From positions 78,526,669-78,590,668 of the forward strand of contig CM066988.1 in NCBI GenBank assembly GCA_033977485.1: a stretch of DNA of 64,000 nucleotides, written 5' to 3'. The notes under the pieces are model-generated. The model did not search any database and was not told the origin of the DNA. It saw nothing but the letters and a program-made list of their open reading frames with translations. Position 1 is the stretch's first letter; every line of letters starts with the position of its first letter. This DNA comes from Hydrangea macrophylla. Taxonomy: Eukaryota > Streptophyta > Magnoliopsida > Cornales > Hydrangeaceae. Shown here in pieces: positions 44,679-56,678 of the stretch. A program made the position numbers and the translations under genes.

Positions 44679-46116
44679 AATATGGCATGTCATAACATAG
44701 CATAAGCATGATGAAATTATATGCACATGGCATAGATAGATTGCATGAAGGCATAAAAGTATAGACTGTAATGTACATGTATACAAGGAATGAATATGGA
44801 TAGTTGGCATGGGAGATGTCATCGCATGGTATGGTACAATATGACCAAAAGTGGTAAAGAATATGTTCATGGGATATGGACTCATCTAGATACATGAGAG
44901 TGTTGCACCAAAGTGTGTAAGTCAAAAAGTGGCATGCTATGAATAGGGTCCAAACTACATGCATTACTTTAAAAAATTAGAAAGGGAGGACAAACATGCT
45001 TAGAACAATTTGGAAAAAATCATAGAGCATCCATAGTATGTCTAGAATACACAGAAAAAAATCAAACTATAGTAGATATTACTGAATTGGAGATATAAAT
45101 CAAAGAAGACATGTGACTCAGAAGCAAAGACTACACTGTAAACCAAATTTGAAAGATTGTTTTTTATGAATAGAACATTAACTCCTGAGTTAACCAAAAG
45201 ACAAAAAGTTTCCTAATACATTCAAGTTCAAGAAAACAAAATAAAAAAAGTCAATGTTCTATGATGATAACATTATAAATGAATGCAAGAAGTCAGTTAC
45301 AAACTGTGAGAGAAAAGACAAATTATTTACATGAACTTTAAAAATCCGAAAATAGTACTTCCACATTTCTATAATTGATAGAAAACTTGGGGATAAACTA
45401 AATGCATTAGAAATATTTTACAAGTGGTTTCATCATTACAACGCAAGTACTTAATTCAAAATAAATTTTGAATCTGAACAACTCACTGCTTTCTATCGTT
45501 CTTGAAAAAATGGATTTGTGTTTTGTAGAAAAGTTGATTTCTTGATTGGGAGTTTTGAAACAGAAGTTCAAAGTATGAACTTGAATACTTAAGATAACAA
45601 TATGACCACATAGAAGTTCATCCAACACTTGAATCATCAAAGAACAAAAGAAATGAAGAAAATGGAGTTAAAGAGAGATGACAATAACGTAATCAAAGAA
45701 AGTGTAAAATAGATATGGGGATTGAGAAGAGATAACAATAATGTAATCAAAGAAAGTGCAAAATAGAAATGGGGATTGAGAATAGATTAAAATAATGTAA
45801 ATAAAAAGAAAAGAAAAATGGGATTAAGAAGGAGAGTGATGATGATGATAACAATAGCTTTCAAGAACAAGACTCTAGCAAAGTATTCCTCTCATATATG
45901 TGTGTGTATAACACATGAAGCTCACTCACTACCTCTCTAATGCTCAAGAAGATGGTGAAAGAAGTGTTTAGATGATTGAAGTTTTGATAAGAACTCAAGT
46001 AAAACTAATTTTTGATTGGAAAAAAAAATGAAAGAAGAAAACTATTTCCTTCATTTTCTCTTTACATTTCTCTAGAGTTTTCTCCAAAGCTCTCTCTAAG
46101 CTTCCAAGTCTTCCTC
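44679..46116. other. Unassigned repeat-like DNA
   Basis: A 50-55-base unit (GAGATAACAATAATGTAATCAAAGAAAGTG...GGGGATTGAGAA) is repeated two to three times at about 45670-45830. 45037-45245 resembles 38930-39120. No gene is seen. Confidence 0.4.
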
Positions 46117-46655
46117 TGTAGCAACCTTTAATTTCTAAATTTCCATATTTTAAATAAAAATACCAGATTTATATTATTACTGTGTGATTTTATTATTCTA
46201 ATAATAAATAAATTGCACGTGTTACTATTTGCAAATTCAATACTTTAATTTTGTACAACTAGCATTCTTAACTACAATATCATGTAAAGACTACGCCCAA
46301 AAATACCCTATGATTTGGGATAAACCCACTTATTAATACTCTCTTAATCATTATTTGCATTAATTTTCCCAATGATTATGTTTTAGAATATTTCCTAAAA
46401 GCTAACTTAGCAAACTAAACTAGCCTAAATCTAAACTCATGAGTGCAATTGTGTGATTAATGTATGTGTTGTGTGTGTACTGGTTGGAGCCACATGTTAC
46501 AGCTTGGTCACCCAGCAACTGTAAAACCACACACAAACAAAAAATTCACACTACAACTCTCATTACAACACACACACAATCTGAAAATTTAGTAGAGAAG
46601 AAAGAAGAAATACAAAATAGATATAGAATTACAGGAAAGGAGAAGAAAGAAGCTC

Positions 46656-46689
<34 letters not shown>

Positions 46690-48488
46690 TCCATTATTAA
46701 GCTAGGAGTATTACGAAAATTTTGGAATTCTCAGATTCTTTGCACCACTACCAATTCGAATATGAGAGTATAACTAACTCACTCCTTAATGTATATTTCA
46801 GCGTATTAAAGTGATATAGAGATGTGTATATATATGTGTATGTGTGTGTACGTATGTATATCAATGCTGGCCCAAAATTAGTGACACCAAAAAAATTACT
46901 GAAAACTCATTTTGCGAATAAAAAATGATATATTAGAGTATGTAGAGGCTAGGTTTCAAGTCTTGAATTTTAATTCATAATGGTTGCGACTAACAGTCGA
47001 TTTAAAGTTTTGGCGACTTTCGATTTTTCACATGTAAGTAGAGCTACGGTATAATTCGAGTCTCAAAAAGTATATATTCATAATCTACTCGAAAATATAG
47101 AGAGAATGGTATATTACAATCCTCATTTGGCTAGGTTAGCTTTGAAAATCCTAAAATATAACACTGAACTAGGGAGAGAGAGGAGGAAGACGACGAAGTG
47201 GAGCACTCTGAGTTGAGCACTCGGAAGCAGAGCGCTCGAGGCTCAAGCACTCGAGCTGGTTGGAGCGCTCGATACAGACAACTTCATGAAAGTTCTATAA
47301 TCATATTTTATGCTTTAACCAGTCGTACCCTCTGCCTATAACTGTTATACTTTACTGCTTTACTATTTTAAAAGAAAGTGAAACCCGTTGCTAAAACTAG
47401 ATTAAGATACATTGGTTTAATAGGTGATAATCATATGTTTAATTCAAGTATAACTATGTTGAGAAAATCCTTAAGTAAATATGACATACATTTGCATAGT
47501 CGCATGTATACATGTGAGGGTTGAGTTTGGTTCAATATACGTGTTTTGTGATAAAGAGAAAGAGTTGTTGGTTTAGCCTTTATGGGCACAATTTGGGCTT
47601 TATGGGCTTAGTTATCTGAATTGATCGACTTTTATGGGCGATGATACTATCTTGGTCAACAGAGTTTGACCAAACAACGTTTATGGGCGACCATAGTATA
47701 TTAATCATGATAAATACAGGTTATTGCAATCTTGAATATCTTGATGGGTTTTACCAACACCATATCGGTACAGTAATCCTATCAAGCGACTTTTATGGGC
47801 GACGATGTTCTAAATTAACGGCCTTCAGCTGGAGGTTTTGGTGAACCGATTGAGTTGAGAGATTGTTGTTGAGGTAAAAGAGTTGTTGAGAAGAGATAGA
47901 TTGCATTGTTCATGCACGGTCGAATATTTTATTTTAACATAATTAACAGTACAATGTATGTTCATAAACAATGACTTGGATAAATTATTAACCGTGCTTT
48001 AAAATGCTAAACCACAACAACATTAAATTTACTTTTATATACTCTATGTGTGCTTGTTTATTATTATTATATTCACTCGACTTTCATAAGCAGATGACCT
48101 TTATGCCATGGACACACAAAATGTCCAGAATTCTCAGAAAATGACTACGCAGGGCAGTACGACTATGCTAGTTAAAGAGAAGAAGTTATGCAAAGAATAT
48201 GTTTACCTACTTTTTATTATAAGTCTGTAATAGGATAATATAATTGGAATATGATTTGCAAAAAGGTGAGCTGAGCCTTAAGATACAATTGAAGTTGTAA
48301 TAACTTTGTTTTGACAATTTTTCAATGCGATAACTACTATTATCTTCCTTATTTCAATATATACTTTGTTTTATCATTTATTGTTTAAGCTAAGTATATG
48401 ACATTGGATCCCTTCACCTGTCATGACCTAAGGGTCCAAAAAGGAAATAATTTTTTTTTTCCTATTTTTGCTACGTCAGGGCATGACA
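46117..48488 (+). mobile_element. Solo LTR, Tekay family, GAGCGCTC motif
   Basis: 2,372 bases, TGTAGCAACC...GCTACGTCAGGGCATGACA, flanked by TCCTC and TTCTC (four of five). A GA microsatellite (46659-46686) is in the leader. A GAGAGT...ACTCAC pair lies at 46764-46782. GAGCGCTCGA(G/T)-type motifs are at about 47199-47272. Sub-repeats of CGACTTTTATGGGCGACGAT occur four or five times at about 47580-47810. A stem-loop TGGACA...TGTCCA is at 48109-48127. Confidence 0.88.
48137..48175 (+). other. LTR mini-exon candidate (second GAGCGCTC solo LTR)
   Basis: ENDYAGQYDYAS then TAA. In another phase just upstream, ADDLYAMDTQ resembles ADDV/DDIH starts of the related frames, so a frameshift is likely. Confidence 0.35.
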
Positions 48489-50100
48489 TTCTCTAAATGG
48501 AAGCAAATGGGTTTATTTTATAGGCAAAGTAGGGCTGGTAAATGTAATTTTAGAAAGTTCAAAATAATCTCCCCTTGGTCCAAAAGTACTAGAGATCAAA
48601 ACTATGTCGTTTTGGTCTTCAAAAATTTCATTTAGGCCCCCAAAAACAATAACAAAAAATGACCCAGAGGGGGCGAAGTGTCGCGGCGGCACTGTCGCGG
48701 TGGCAGTGAGTCCATACCATGGCTGCGGTAAATTATTTTTATGCCCCCGAAACTTATACTGTAGTATTTATAAAAAGGCCCTATTTCTTTCAAAATTCAC
48801 AAAAAATGCATGTGAACTCCAAATTGAGCTTGTGATATACCGTTGGAAATGTATTGAGGTCTACTTTCATTACAAATATTTTGAAGTCAGATCACTTTGG
48901 AAAATTTTGTGGTATTTGCAGTTAAAGCTAGTTTGGTTGTCTTTTTTGCCTACAAAAATTCATAATAATTTCATTTTAATTCTAAAAATTATGTACGATA
49001 TACCGTTGGAAAGATATGGGCCTCTTGTATTTATGAAAAATATTTTGGAGTCATAGAAGCACATTGATTTTTTGGTCAAACTTTGGGCCAAATCGGTCAA
49101 ACCAGGCATTTCCAAGAATTTCCAGGAAGTTCTGGGAGCCTCTGTAAAATTGACATTTTCGTCCGTTTTTCTTTGAAAATATTTTTGGCCATTTTAGACG
49201 ACATTGAATGATTTTCTATCGTTTTGAATTTTAGTTTTTCGGATTTTGGACATTTTGGTCATATTCACCGATTCTTGAACTTCTGGAGAGATGGGGGTGA
49301 CTTATACGTGTCTTTTCAATCATTATTAAGGACTACCATGCTAGAGGACTCATAAACCTGTTAGCTGACAAAATGGGGTGTCTACAGTTAGTCATTCTCG
49401 ATTCTATTAATAACTGAAAATTGTAGTAATTGAAAATTGCCCTAAATGACTTTAAATAGTGGTAGAGATGTTCTCTTGTTTTATACTCTGAAAGTGTGAG
49501 GATAGCTTTGATTTACACAGAGTTTAAAGAGACGTTAGTTATATTTACTTTAATTGTAGGAGACTTGGATTATGTTTTTCTAAGAAAATTTACCATTCTA
49601 TTTTAGTATGCTACTTTACTTATTTAAATATATGAGATACATAAATATGTATGCACTTCTATGAATTAATTATAACTTGACGGAGTTAAATTATCCATAA
49701 TCATAATGATAGATGTCACTAATTTGTTATGGCTTGATGTTGTGTTCACAGAATTTTTATTCATTTGATATACAGAGGAACTCTTAAAGATGGTAAAGTT
49801 CTGAGAATTTATATGGGCTTCCTTTCATTCAATGGAGTATATTGTCATGAATCGGATTTATGTCTATAATATGTAGTGTTCCATGCGTTTTTAATAGCGA
49901 TACATTTTTTAGTGGATTTCTTATAAATGAGGCACTGAAGATTCCAAGGCCTTCAATTAAATGATGAACATACATTTCATCCAATGTAATAGCACGAGGC
50001 CATAGCTTATGTTGGAGAGTGTATAATCGGGCTCAGCAATGTATATATTTTAGTTTTCTTATAATGGAGAAATATTGGGAAAATTATGCAGGAACTTATT
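48489..50100. other. Old TE-like DNA; possible Tat-type LTR end at 49387
   Basis: The 150-codon frame at 48604-49056 has no known domain and crosses an imperfect repeat (GATATACCGTTGGAAA at about 48835 and 48997), so I do not call it a gene. AAAATGGGGTGTCTACA at 49371-49387 is a typical 3' end of Tat/Ogre-type LTRs. From there to 50100 nothing is recognisable. Confidence 0.35.
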
Positions 50101-50492
50101 TGTAATACCTTGTATTTTTGTAGGATATTAATAAATAAGACTTCGTATTTGTACTTGTGTAACCCTTACCCTTCATTTGGTACATTTTGGTTACCAATCA
50201 ATTGAATAGATTCCCAATCGATTGCCACTTTTTGCATACCAATCGATTGACATCTTTTACAATCGATTGTGATCCTACCAACTTAAATTCATTACGTGGC
50301 ATATATCAATCGATTGCCCCTGACTCACAATCGATTGGCTTCAAATATCTGTCACCAATCGATTGCCTCTAGTCCCAATCGATTGGCATCTGCTGAGATA
50401 AGTTTTCTTCTTTGTTTGAGCTTTGGACATGTGGCACTTTCATTCTCTATATATATGAGTTGGTTTTGTGTTTGTGAGGCTTGTTTGACATT

Positions 50493-50545
<53 letters not shown>

Positions 50546-50619
50546 GAGAGAGAGAGAGAGAGTGATATATATACACACTCCCAAACATATATATAATCAT
50601 ACACATCTATATATATACA

Positions 50620-50668
<49 letters not shown>

Positions 50669-52484
50669 CTGGACAAAAAAGGAAAAGAAGAAGAAGAGAA
50701 AAACAAGGGAAAAGAAAGAAGAAGAAAGAGACAGAGAACCAGAGAAGAGAAAGAGAAGGAAGAGGAGAGAGAAAGCTTTGAAGGTTTCAATCCATACACA
50801 CACCTTACACTCAACTAGGTGAGTCTTTACTCACTTGGTTCCTTTTATATACTGTTCTTACAAGTTTTGGTGATGTTTAGATGTAGTAAACACGTCCTTA
50901 AGACATTTATATATTCCATTTTACAAATCTGCTCGGGAAGATGAAGTCCTAATTGATTGGACGTTTCCCAATTGATTGACATCAGTTGAGTCCCAATCGA
51001 CTGGATAGATTCCCAATCAATTGCCATTATTTGTAACCCAATTGATTGCCAAAGTTAGCAATTAATTGACTTAGTTTTGGATCAAATCAATTGTCAAATT
51101 TTTTCAATCGACTGTTATAGTTTTATCCCAATCTATTAGACCTTACCCCAATCGATTGGCAGTTGCAGAACATGGTTAGGTCCTCTTGTTTATTATATAA
51201 AGGGTTCAATTCTCGATTTAGACTTCCATTATATAATTTTGGATTGATCCGGGATAATGTGACAACAAAGATAAGTATGATTAAGAATAATGGATTAACG
51301 TGATGACGTAAGATACTATGCAATTCGTGTATGAGTTTGATATCCGTTCATTTTAATTAGAGTAGTCAGGCCACTATGGGGCTGCATGTAATCGTTAGTG
51401 GTATAACGATAGGTAGGTTTGCTAAGTTCTGGGATGATTAAGAGAGGAGCTATTTCCCAAACGCGGTAGATAAATGAAGGTGTCTATGACTTGCGGTGGC
51501 TGGGTAAACAAGTATTCTCAAATGCGCTAGATGACCTCTATGACTTGTGGTGTTATGCGGTAGAAGGTATCTATAACTTACGGTGGTTGAGAATACGTAG
51601 CTGATGATAAGTCGTGGCAATAGAATTAATGTGTCAATGCTTGTAGCATTAAATCCCTGACATGCAGTGGACTGTGCATATGTTCTTAAAAGCGAGGGAT
51701 GGACTGATGTATTATCTATGACTTACGGTGTACGCAGTAGTTTACCTCTATGATTTGCGGTGTTACATGGTAGATGGTATCTATGACTTGCGGTGATGCG
51801 GTAGACAGAGCATTGGTATATCCATGAGTTTTACAATCAAGTTTGTTCCAAGGATCAATATATACTGAGTTTTTTTTTATTAACAAGACAATAAGGGTTG
51901 AGCAACGATATTGGGTTAATAAAGAGAAAGATACTATTGTAACACTATATCTTAGACACTTCCATAACTTGTTATTATGTTATATAATTAGTAGTGAGTT
52001 TCTATTTCAGCTCTCAGTAAGATGACGTCCATTATTGCCTGGACATTCCCCGTCTAGATTACCCTATCCCTTTCAATGCAGGTGATGATGCGTACGGCGA
52101 TGGGTACTACCCGGAAGGGGATTATGTTACGGGTGGCCCCACTAATGACTATTATGTCGGGAAAGATTACTATGCTGATGACTACCATTACGCCAGCTAG
52201 AGATAAAGAAGTTATATCTAGTGTATATTTATTTTACTCCCGTTGAACTATTGTTACGAGTACTTGGGCATATGTTGTCTCCAGACCTGTTATGATCCTA
52301 AGGACCACTCTGATGTTTGTAATAGATAAGATTGTTATTATATATTCTGTATGTTTACTGTTCCTATTTATTTATTGGACTAGTACTGTGTGGTATGGAT
52401 GATTAGTGACATTCACCAGTCATTCCCTATGGACCCAAAATGGAAATTTATTTTTCTCTATTTTTGCTGCTCCGGGGCATGATA
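50101..52484 (+). repeat. 5' LTR, Tekay family, CAATCGATTG motif
   Basis: 2,384 bases from TGTAATACCTTG to GCTGCTCCGGGGCATGATA (last bases mutated from GACA). CAATCGATTG-type palindromes lie at about 50195-50390, then TATA (50445-50459), a GA microsatellite (50497-50560) and leader, then GTGAGTCTTTACTCAC (50819-50834), then a second cluster (about 50945-51165). Sub-repeats of TCTATGACTTGCGGTG occur several times at about 51480-51810. The stem-loop is at 52039-52057. Confidence 0.87.
52021..52200 (+). other. LTR mini-exon, 59 codons plus stop
   Basis: Open from GATGAC to TAG; Asp/Tyr/Gly-rich with the end YADDYHYAS. It aligns codon for codon with 22494-22670 apart from one codon near the start. 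An acceptor-like TTTCAATGCAG precedes GGT at 52081, so the last 39 codons could be a terminal exon joined to a leader ending at the GTGAGT donor (50819). No start codon in this frame is visible within the exon. Host or element function is unknown. Confidence 0.45.
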
Positions 52485-52492
52485 GGATTTTT

Positions 52493-52505
52493 TGTATTAG
52501 AGCTC
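52493..52505 (+). promoter_or_regulatory. Decayed primer-binding site
   Basis: TGTATTAGAGCTC, nine bases after the LTR, differs from TGGTATCAGAGCC at a few sites. Confidence 0.65.
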
Positions 52506-52637
52506 TAGGTTGTGATACTTTCGTTTACTAATGATTCTACACCATCTGGTCCTAGTATTTAAGATTCCCTGAGATGAGATATGAGTGTAATATAAGTTCA
52601 TCCTCCTGACTATAGATAGTTTCCTTTGCAGGTTAGC

Positions 52638-53684
52638 ATGGATTTGGATTTCTACCTGTTTGTGGATGATTCTTTTAGCAAACATGTTATTTATGGCGAC
52701 ATAGTAGAGCCAGCCATTCCAGAGATATACCAGAGTCATATTCGCCAGACGACTAGTCACTATTTGGAGGAGAGGATGTGGACTTTACTCTATGTTGTGG
52801 ACACGACACACTCGACAGAGATATGGATGAATGCGTATCACTACGCTATAACCCCAGCAGCCATATACTAGGAGATGGCTAGGTTGATTCAGAGTAAGCT
52901 GGAGGTAGACGAGATCGAGTTGTAAGCTATTATAGCTGGGATAGTTCCACCAAAGCCTGCAGCTATACCAGCATCGGCAGCCCCACTATCACCGGTACCC
53001 GACGTACCAGTTCTGGAGCCTGAGCCGATTCAGGATAAGGAGGACCTAGAGTCAGAGGATGAGCATCCTGATAAGGATATCAATGGGGATAGAGAAGAAG
53101 AGCCTATGGACGATGATAACCTAGTAGAGGAGGAGCCTGCAGCTGATGATGATGAATGATGATGATGATGAGCTGAAGGATGACCCAGAGGAGCTAGAGT
53201 TTGAGCCAGAGGACCTAGAGGCCGTTAAGGCAGATATTATCGTTGGAAAGGATGTCTCAATAGTAGAGAGAGATATGATCATGGAGATAGTAGATGAGGA
53301 TGTTTCTGATGAGGAGGTAGTTGTGTCGGAGGTACCCGTTATGCATGAGTTACCAGCCAGACCTATAGTGCATATAGCAGCCATGGCCAATATGGCAGTA
53401 GGATGGGTAACTGAGATGGTTGGACAGCTAGTTGGGTTTATTATGGGAGAGGCTACATTAGCAGGGGCGTTAAACATAGCTGATGGATTCGTTGTTGTAG
53501 CCGTCGATGTCGCTATTCATGCGATGATGGTAGAGGACACAGAGGAAGGGATAGTTGAGGATTGGGATTTGGGGTGGTAGTCAGAGATCTTGCCGTACCA
53601 GTTAAGAATGCACCCCTTAAGGAGATGGATATCATTTTAGAGGATGAGGTACCACCAGCAGGATCAGATGCTGACGACTTTTAA
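52638..53684 (+). pseudogene. Extra acidic reading frame between 5' LTR and gag
   Basis: Starting MDLDFYLFVDDSF, about 345 codons with two in-frame stops (near 52869 and 52923) and two frameshifts, one inside a GAT repeat (about 53146-53170) and one near 53575, ending ...GSDADDF at TAA. The first 80 residues look globular. The middle is Pro/Ala-rich, then strongly Asp/Glu-rich, followed by a more hydrophobic stretch (frame 53146-53580). No known domain. It lies ahead of gag on the same strand. The intact Tekay element at 10599 has only 578 non-coding bases in this place. Ogre/Tat elements also have an extra ORF before gag; homology is not implied. Confidence 0.55.
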
Positions 53685-53787
53685 GTCAGGATCTGCAAAG
53701 TTCAGTTTTTGTTAGTTTATATCAAGACATATTGTCCACTTGATTTTTGGGAGCTTGAGAGATAGCTATTTGATCATAGCTTTGTAT

Positions 53788-53814
53788 AGATATTATTATT
53801 ATTATTATTATTAT

Positions 53815-53891
<77 letters not shown>

Positions 53892-53910
53892 GTAGTAGTA
53901 GTAGTAGTAA
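53788..53910. repeat. Compound ATT/AGT trinucleotide microsatellite
   Basis: TTA, then TAG, then TTA, then TAG repeats in four blocks, in the interior leader between the extra frame and gag. Confidence 0.9.
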
Positions 53911-54183
53911 TACTGTAACTAGCTGACCTTAGTGCTGTTTTAGCCTATGTCATATGTGATACACAGTTTGACTAGTGTGTACTATGCGGTACATCTTTTG
54001 ATATATATATATATATACGCGCAGTACTTTTGATATTGATTGTATGTTTTAGTGATGTGCATGTGATGATTAGTAGAACTGTTAGTTCTTATTACTGGTC
54101 ATCGCTCCATCTTGATTTCATTTCTCCGAGAAGTCTTTCAGCTAATCGATAGATCTCTTATAGGTACACTTCCCTAGCACACT

Positions 54184-56175
54184 ATGGTAAGACCATTGAG
54201 AAATCATCAAGCACAAATTGGAGCACCTATTCCAGAGGATGGAACATGTAGGCGACACCTACAACCATGTTACTAACCAATGGCCTACAGTTGTAACGTT
54301 TCTGCAAAGACAAATCGGAGACAAATTACTAGCACATTTTTGTGGATTACGTCCCAAGAAGTTTGATGGATTAACAGAAGCGTGGAAAGCCGAATAGTGG
54401 ATAAGAGAGATAGACTTGATCTTTGAAGCATTAGAGTGTAGTGAACAGGAGAAGCACCGTCTTGCTACATTTTAACTCACCTATGCTGCCACAGATTGGT
54501 GGAAAGTTGAACGAGCTACTATTGGGATGAACACTGCAAGGACGATGCCTTGGGAAACGTCCAAAGGAAGATTTCTAAAGAAGTACTTTCCGAAAGATGA
54601 AAAAATCAACAAAAGAAGAATTTTATGAGCCTAGTCCAAGAAGATTGGACGGTAAGAGAATATACCACCCAGTTTGAGCAATTGTCTTTATTCGCTCAGC
54701 ATATGATTGATACACAATAGAAGAAGATTAAGCGGTTCCATCAAGGACTGAACCCCCATCTTCGTCATATGATAATTGGGCACTTGAATCAGAGTTTTGA
54801 AGGACTGGTTAGACTTGATGTGAGTCTAGAAAAAGACACTTATCCAGTGCAGCGACAACAAATGAATCGACCCCAGCTGTCGAGAAGTTTTCAGCAACAG
54901 AGGAATTTCCAGAACCAACTGCTGAGGAATACCCAAGGGTAGAGACCTCAGCATAACTTTCAAGGCAACAAGAGAACCTGGGATAGAACCATGAAGCCTC
55001 ATTCAAGCTATCCTTGACCCCAGCAATATCAACAGCCTCAGGCACTGGTTATTACCCCACCACCAAGTGACGGGGGATGTTTTAACTGTGGGAAGCAGGG
55101 GTAGATCGCAAGGAATTACACTATTCCTAAGACCCATCGCAGCGATCAGTTCTACCGCAACTACAATAAGTCTAGTCATTTGAGAAAGGATTGTTGTGCA
55201 CCACGAGAAGGATACTATGGGGCACCAGTTCAAGGAATCCAAGGACCCCCAGAGCAGACTAGGATGAATGCCATAATCCCAGGAGAAATAGGCTTCAATG
55301 TTAATGAGCAGTAACATTTGGAAGGTACGCTTATACTCTTTCATAGTTTAGTTAAAAGCTTTATTCGAGACTGGGGCTACATGTTCGTTTATTGCTGTAA
55401 AGATTGTGCGTCAATTGGGTTTAGAACCCCAAATACTTGAGCCAGCACTTAATGTTGTGTCACCATTGGGAGTGACTGTTAAGTTGGATAAAGTGTGTAA
55501 AGATTTTCCATTGACCTTGGGAGATAGGAATCTTCCAGCAGACTTAGTAGTTCTATCGATGTCAGAGTTTGACATTTTCCTAAGGATGGATTGGTTGACT
55601 AAGTATGATGCCAATTCGAACTGCCCTACCAGGATGATTGTATTTCCAATACCTGGTTGATCAATGATCAGATTGCAGTATCAGCCAAAAAGCGACATGT
55701 TTCTTATAAGTTGTTTGGCTATAATCGGGAACACAGGTATGGAACTCACAATGGATCAAATTCCTACCATACAAGACTTTTAGGATATATTCCAGGATAT
55801 TAAGAGACTTCCACCGAAGAGAGAAATAGACTTCTGTGTGGAACTAGTACCTGGCACATTACCGATATCTAAGACTCTATATAGGATGACGCCAACTGTG
55901 ATGTTAAAACTGAAGAAGCAAGTTCAGGAACTTGAAGATTTGGGATTTGTTCGTCCGAGTACGTCACTTTGGGGAGCACCAGTTCTGTTTGTGAAGAAGA
56001 AGGACGGAACACTTCAACTTTGTATAGACTATAGGGAGTTGAACAAGGCAATGATCAAGAATAGGTATCTACTTCCTCAGATAGATGATCTATTCGACCA
56101 GTTACAAGGATCAAGGATCTTTTCAAAGATCGATTTGCGTTCAGGATATCATCAATTATTGGGTCATGCCCTTTG
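54184..56175 (+). pseudogene. Decayed Tekay-family gag-pol, truncated in RT
   Basis: Gag from MVRPLRNHQ (54184), with the WKAE, DWW and GRFLKKYFP blocks also found in the intact element's gag. A degenerate CCHC region spans about 55078-55200. The protease has lost its DTG (DWG). SEFDIFLRMDWL lies at about 55562. Reverse transcriptase (55838-56161) runs from ELVPGTLPI to DLRSGYHQL, then a short deletion, then VMPF, and ends at about 56175. Several stops and frameshifts. RNase H, integrase, chromodomain and 3' LTR are missing. Confidence 0.87.
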
Positions 56176-56678
56176 AAACCTTCTATTTTGAGACTTAGTA
56201 TATTTGGGCTGTGCTGGGAATTTGGGGTAATCAGCCCAATGCCATTTTCCTTACTTCACTCTTGGTGGAAACACCATCCTTAAGTGTATGCCTGAAGAGG
56301 ATGAATCTCTAGTTGGCTCATTCTGCCTTGGGAACATCTGGTAACACCTATCTTGTGATCAACTACCCTCTCCAGTACTGATCTGCAGTGCTAATGATGA
56401 TTTTGGAAACCATTCAGGCCTGGACTAGCTTTGTTGTTTTAGCATTACAAGCCTATCATGAACTGACCTCCTCGGTCTCTGCTAGCGGTGCTCACTTGAT
56501 CTCGGCCTTTTGCTTGAGACGGTTATCTCTTTTTTCACTTCAAACTTGTACCTCAGGCATTAGCCCTATTTAATTAGTCTAGTTGGTGTCACATAATGAC
56601 GATCATATTATCCATATTAGATCGGGCTGCCTCAATTTTGGCCTTCCATTCTGCTTCTTTTCTTTCTTGGTATGTCCT
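56176..56678. other. Junction region, no clear gene
   Basis: Between the truncated Tekay pol and the minus-strand Tat-like gag. Probably part of the latter element downstream of gag on the minus strand, but I recognise no domain. Confidence 0.35.

Noticed and set aside
48604..49056. 150-codon plus-strand frame
   Set aside because: No known domain, an internal imperfect repeat, and a location just before a likely Tat-type LTR end. More likely non-coding TE DNA.
50440..50822. Several frames around the GA/CT and CA repeats
   Set aside because: Microsatellite artefacts (Arg-Glu, Ser-Leu, Thr-His repeats) in the LTR leader.
53121..53477. Minus-strand Ser/Thr-rich frame
   Set aside because: Antisense shadow of the acidic ORF at 52638-53684.
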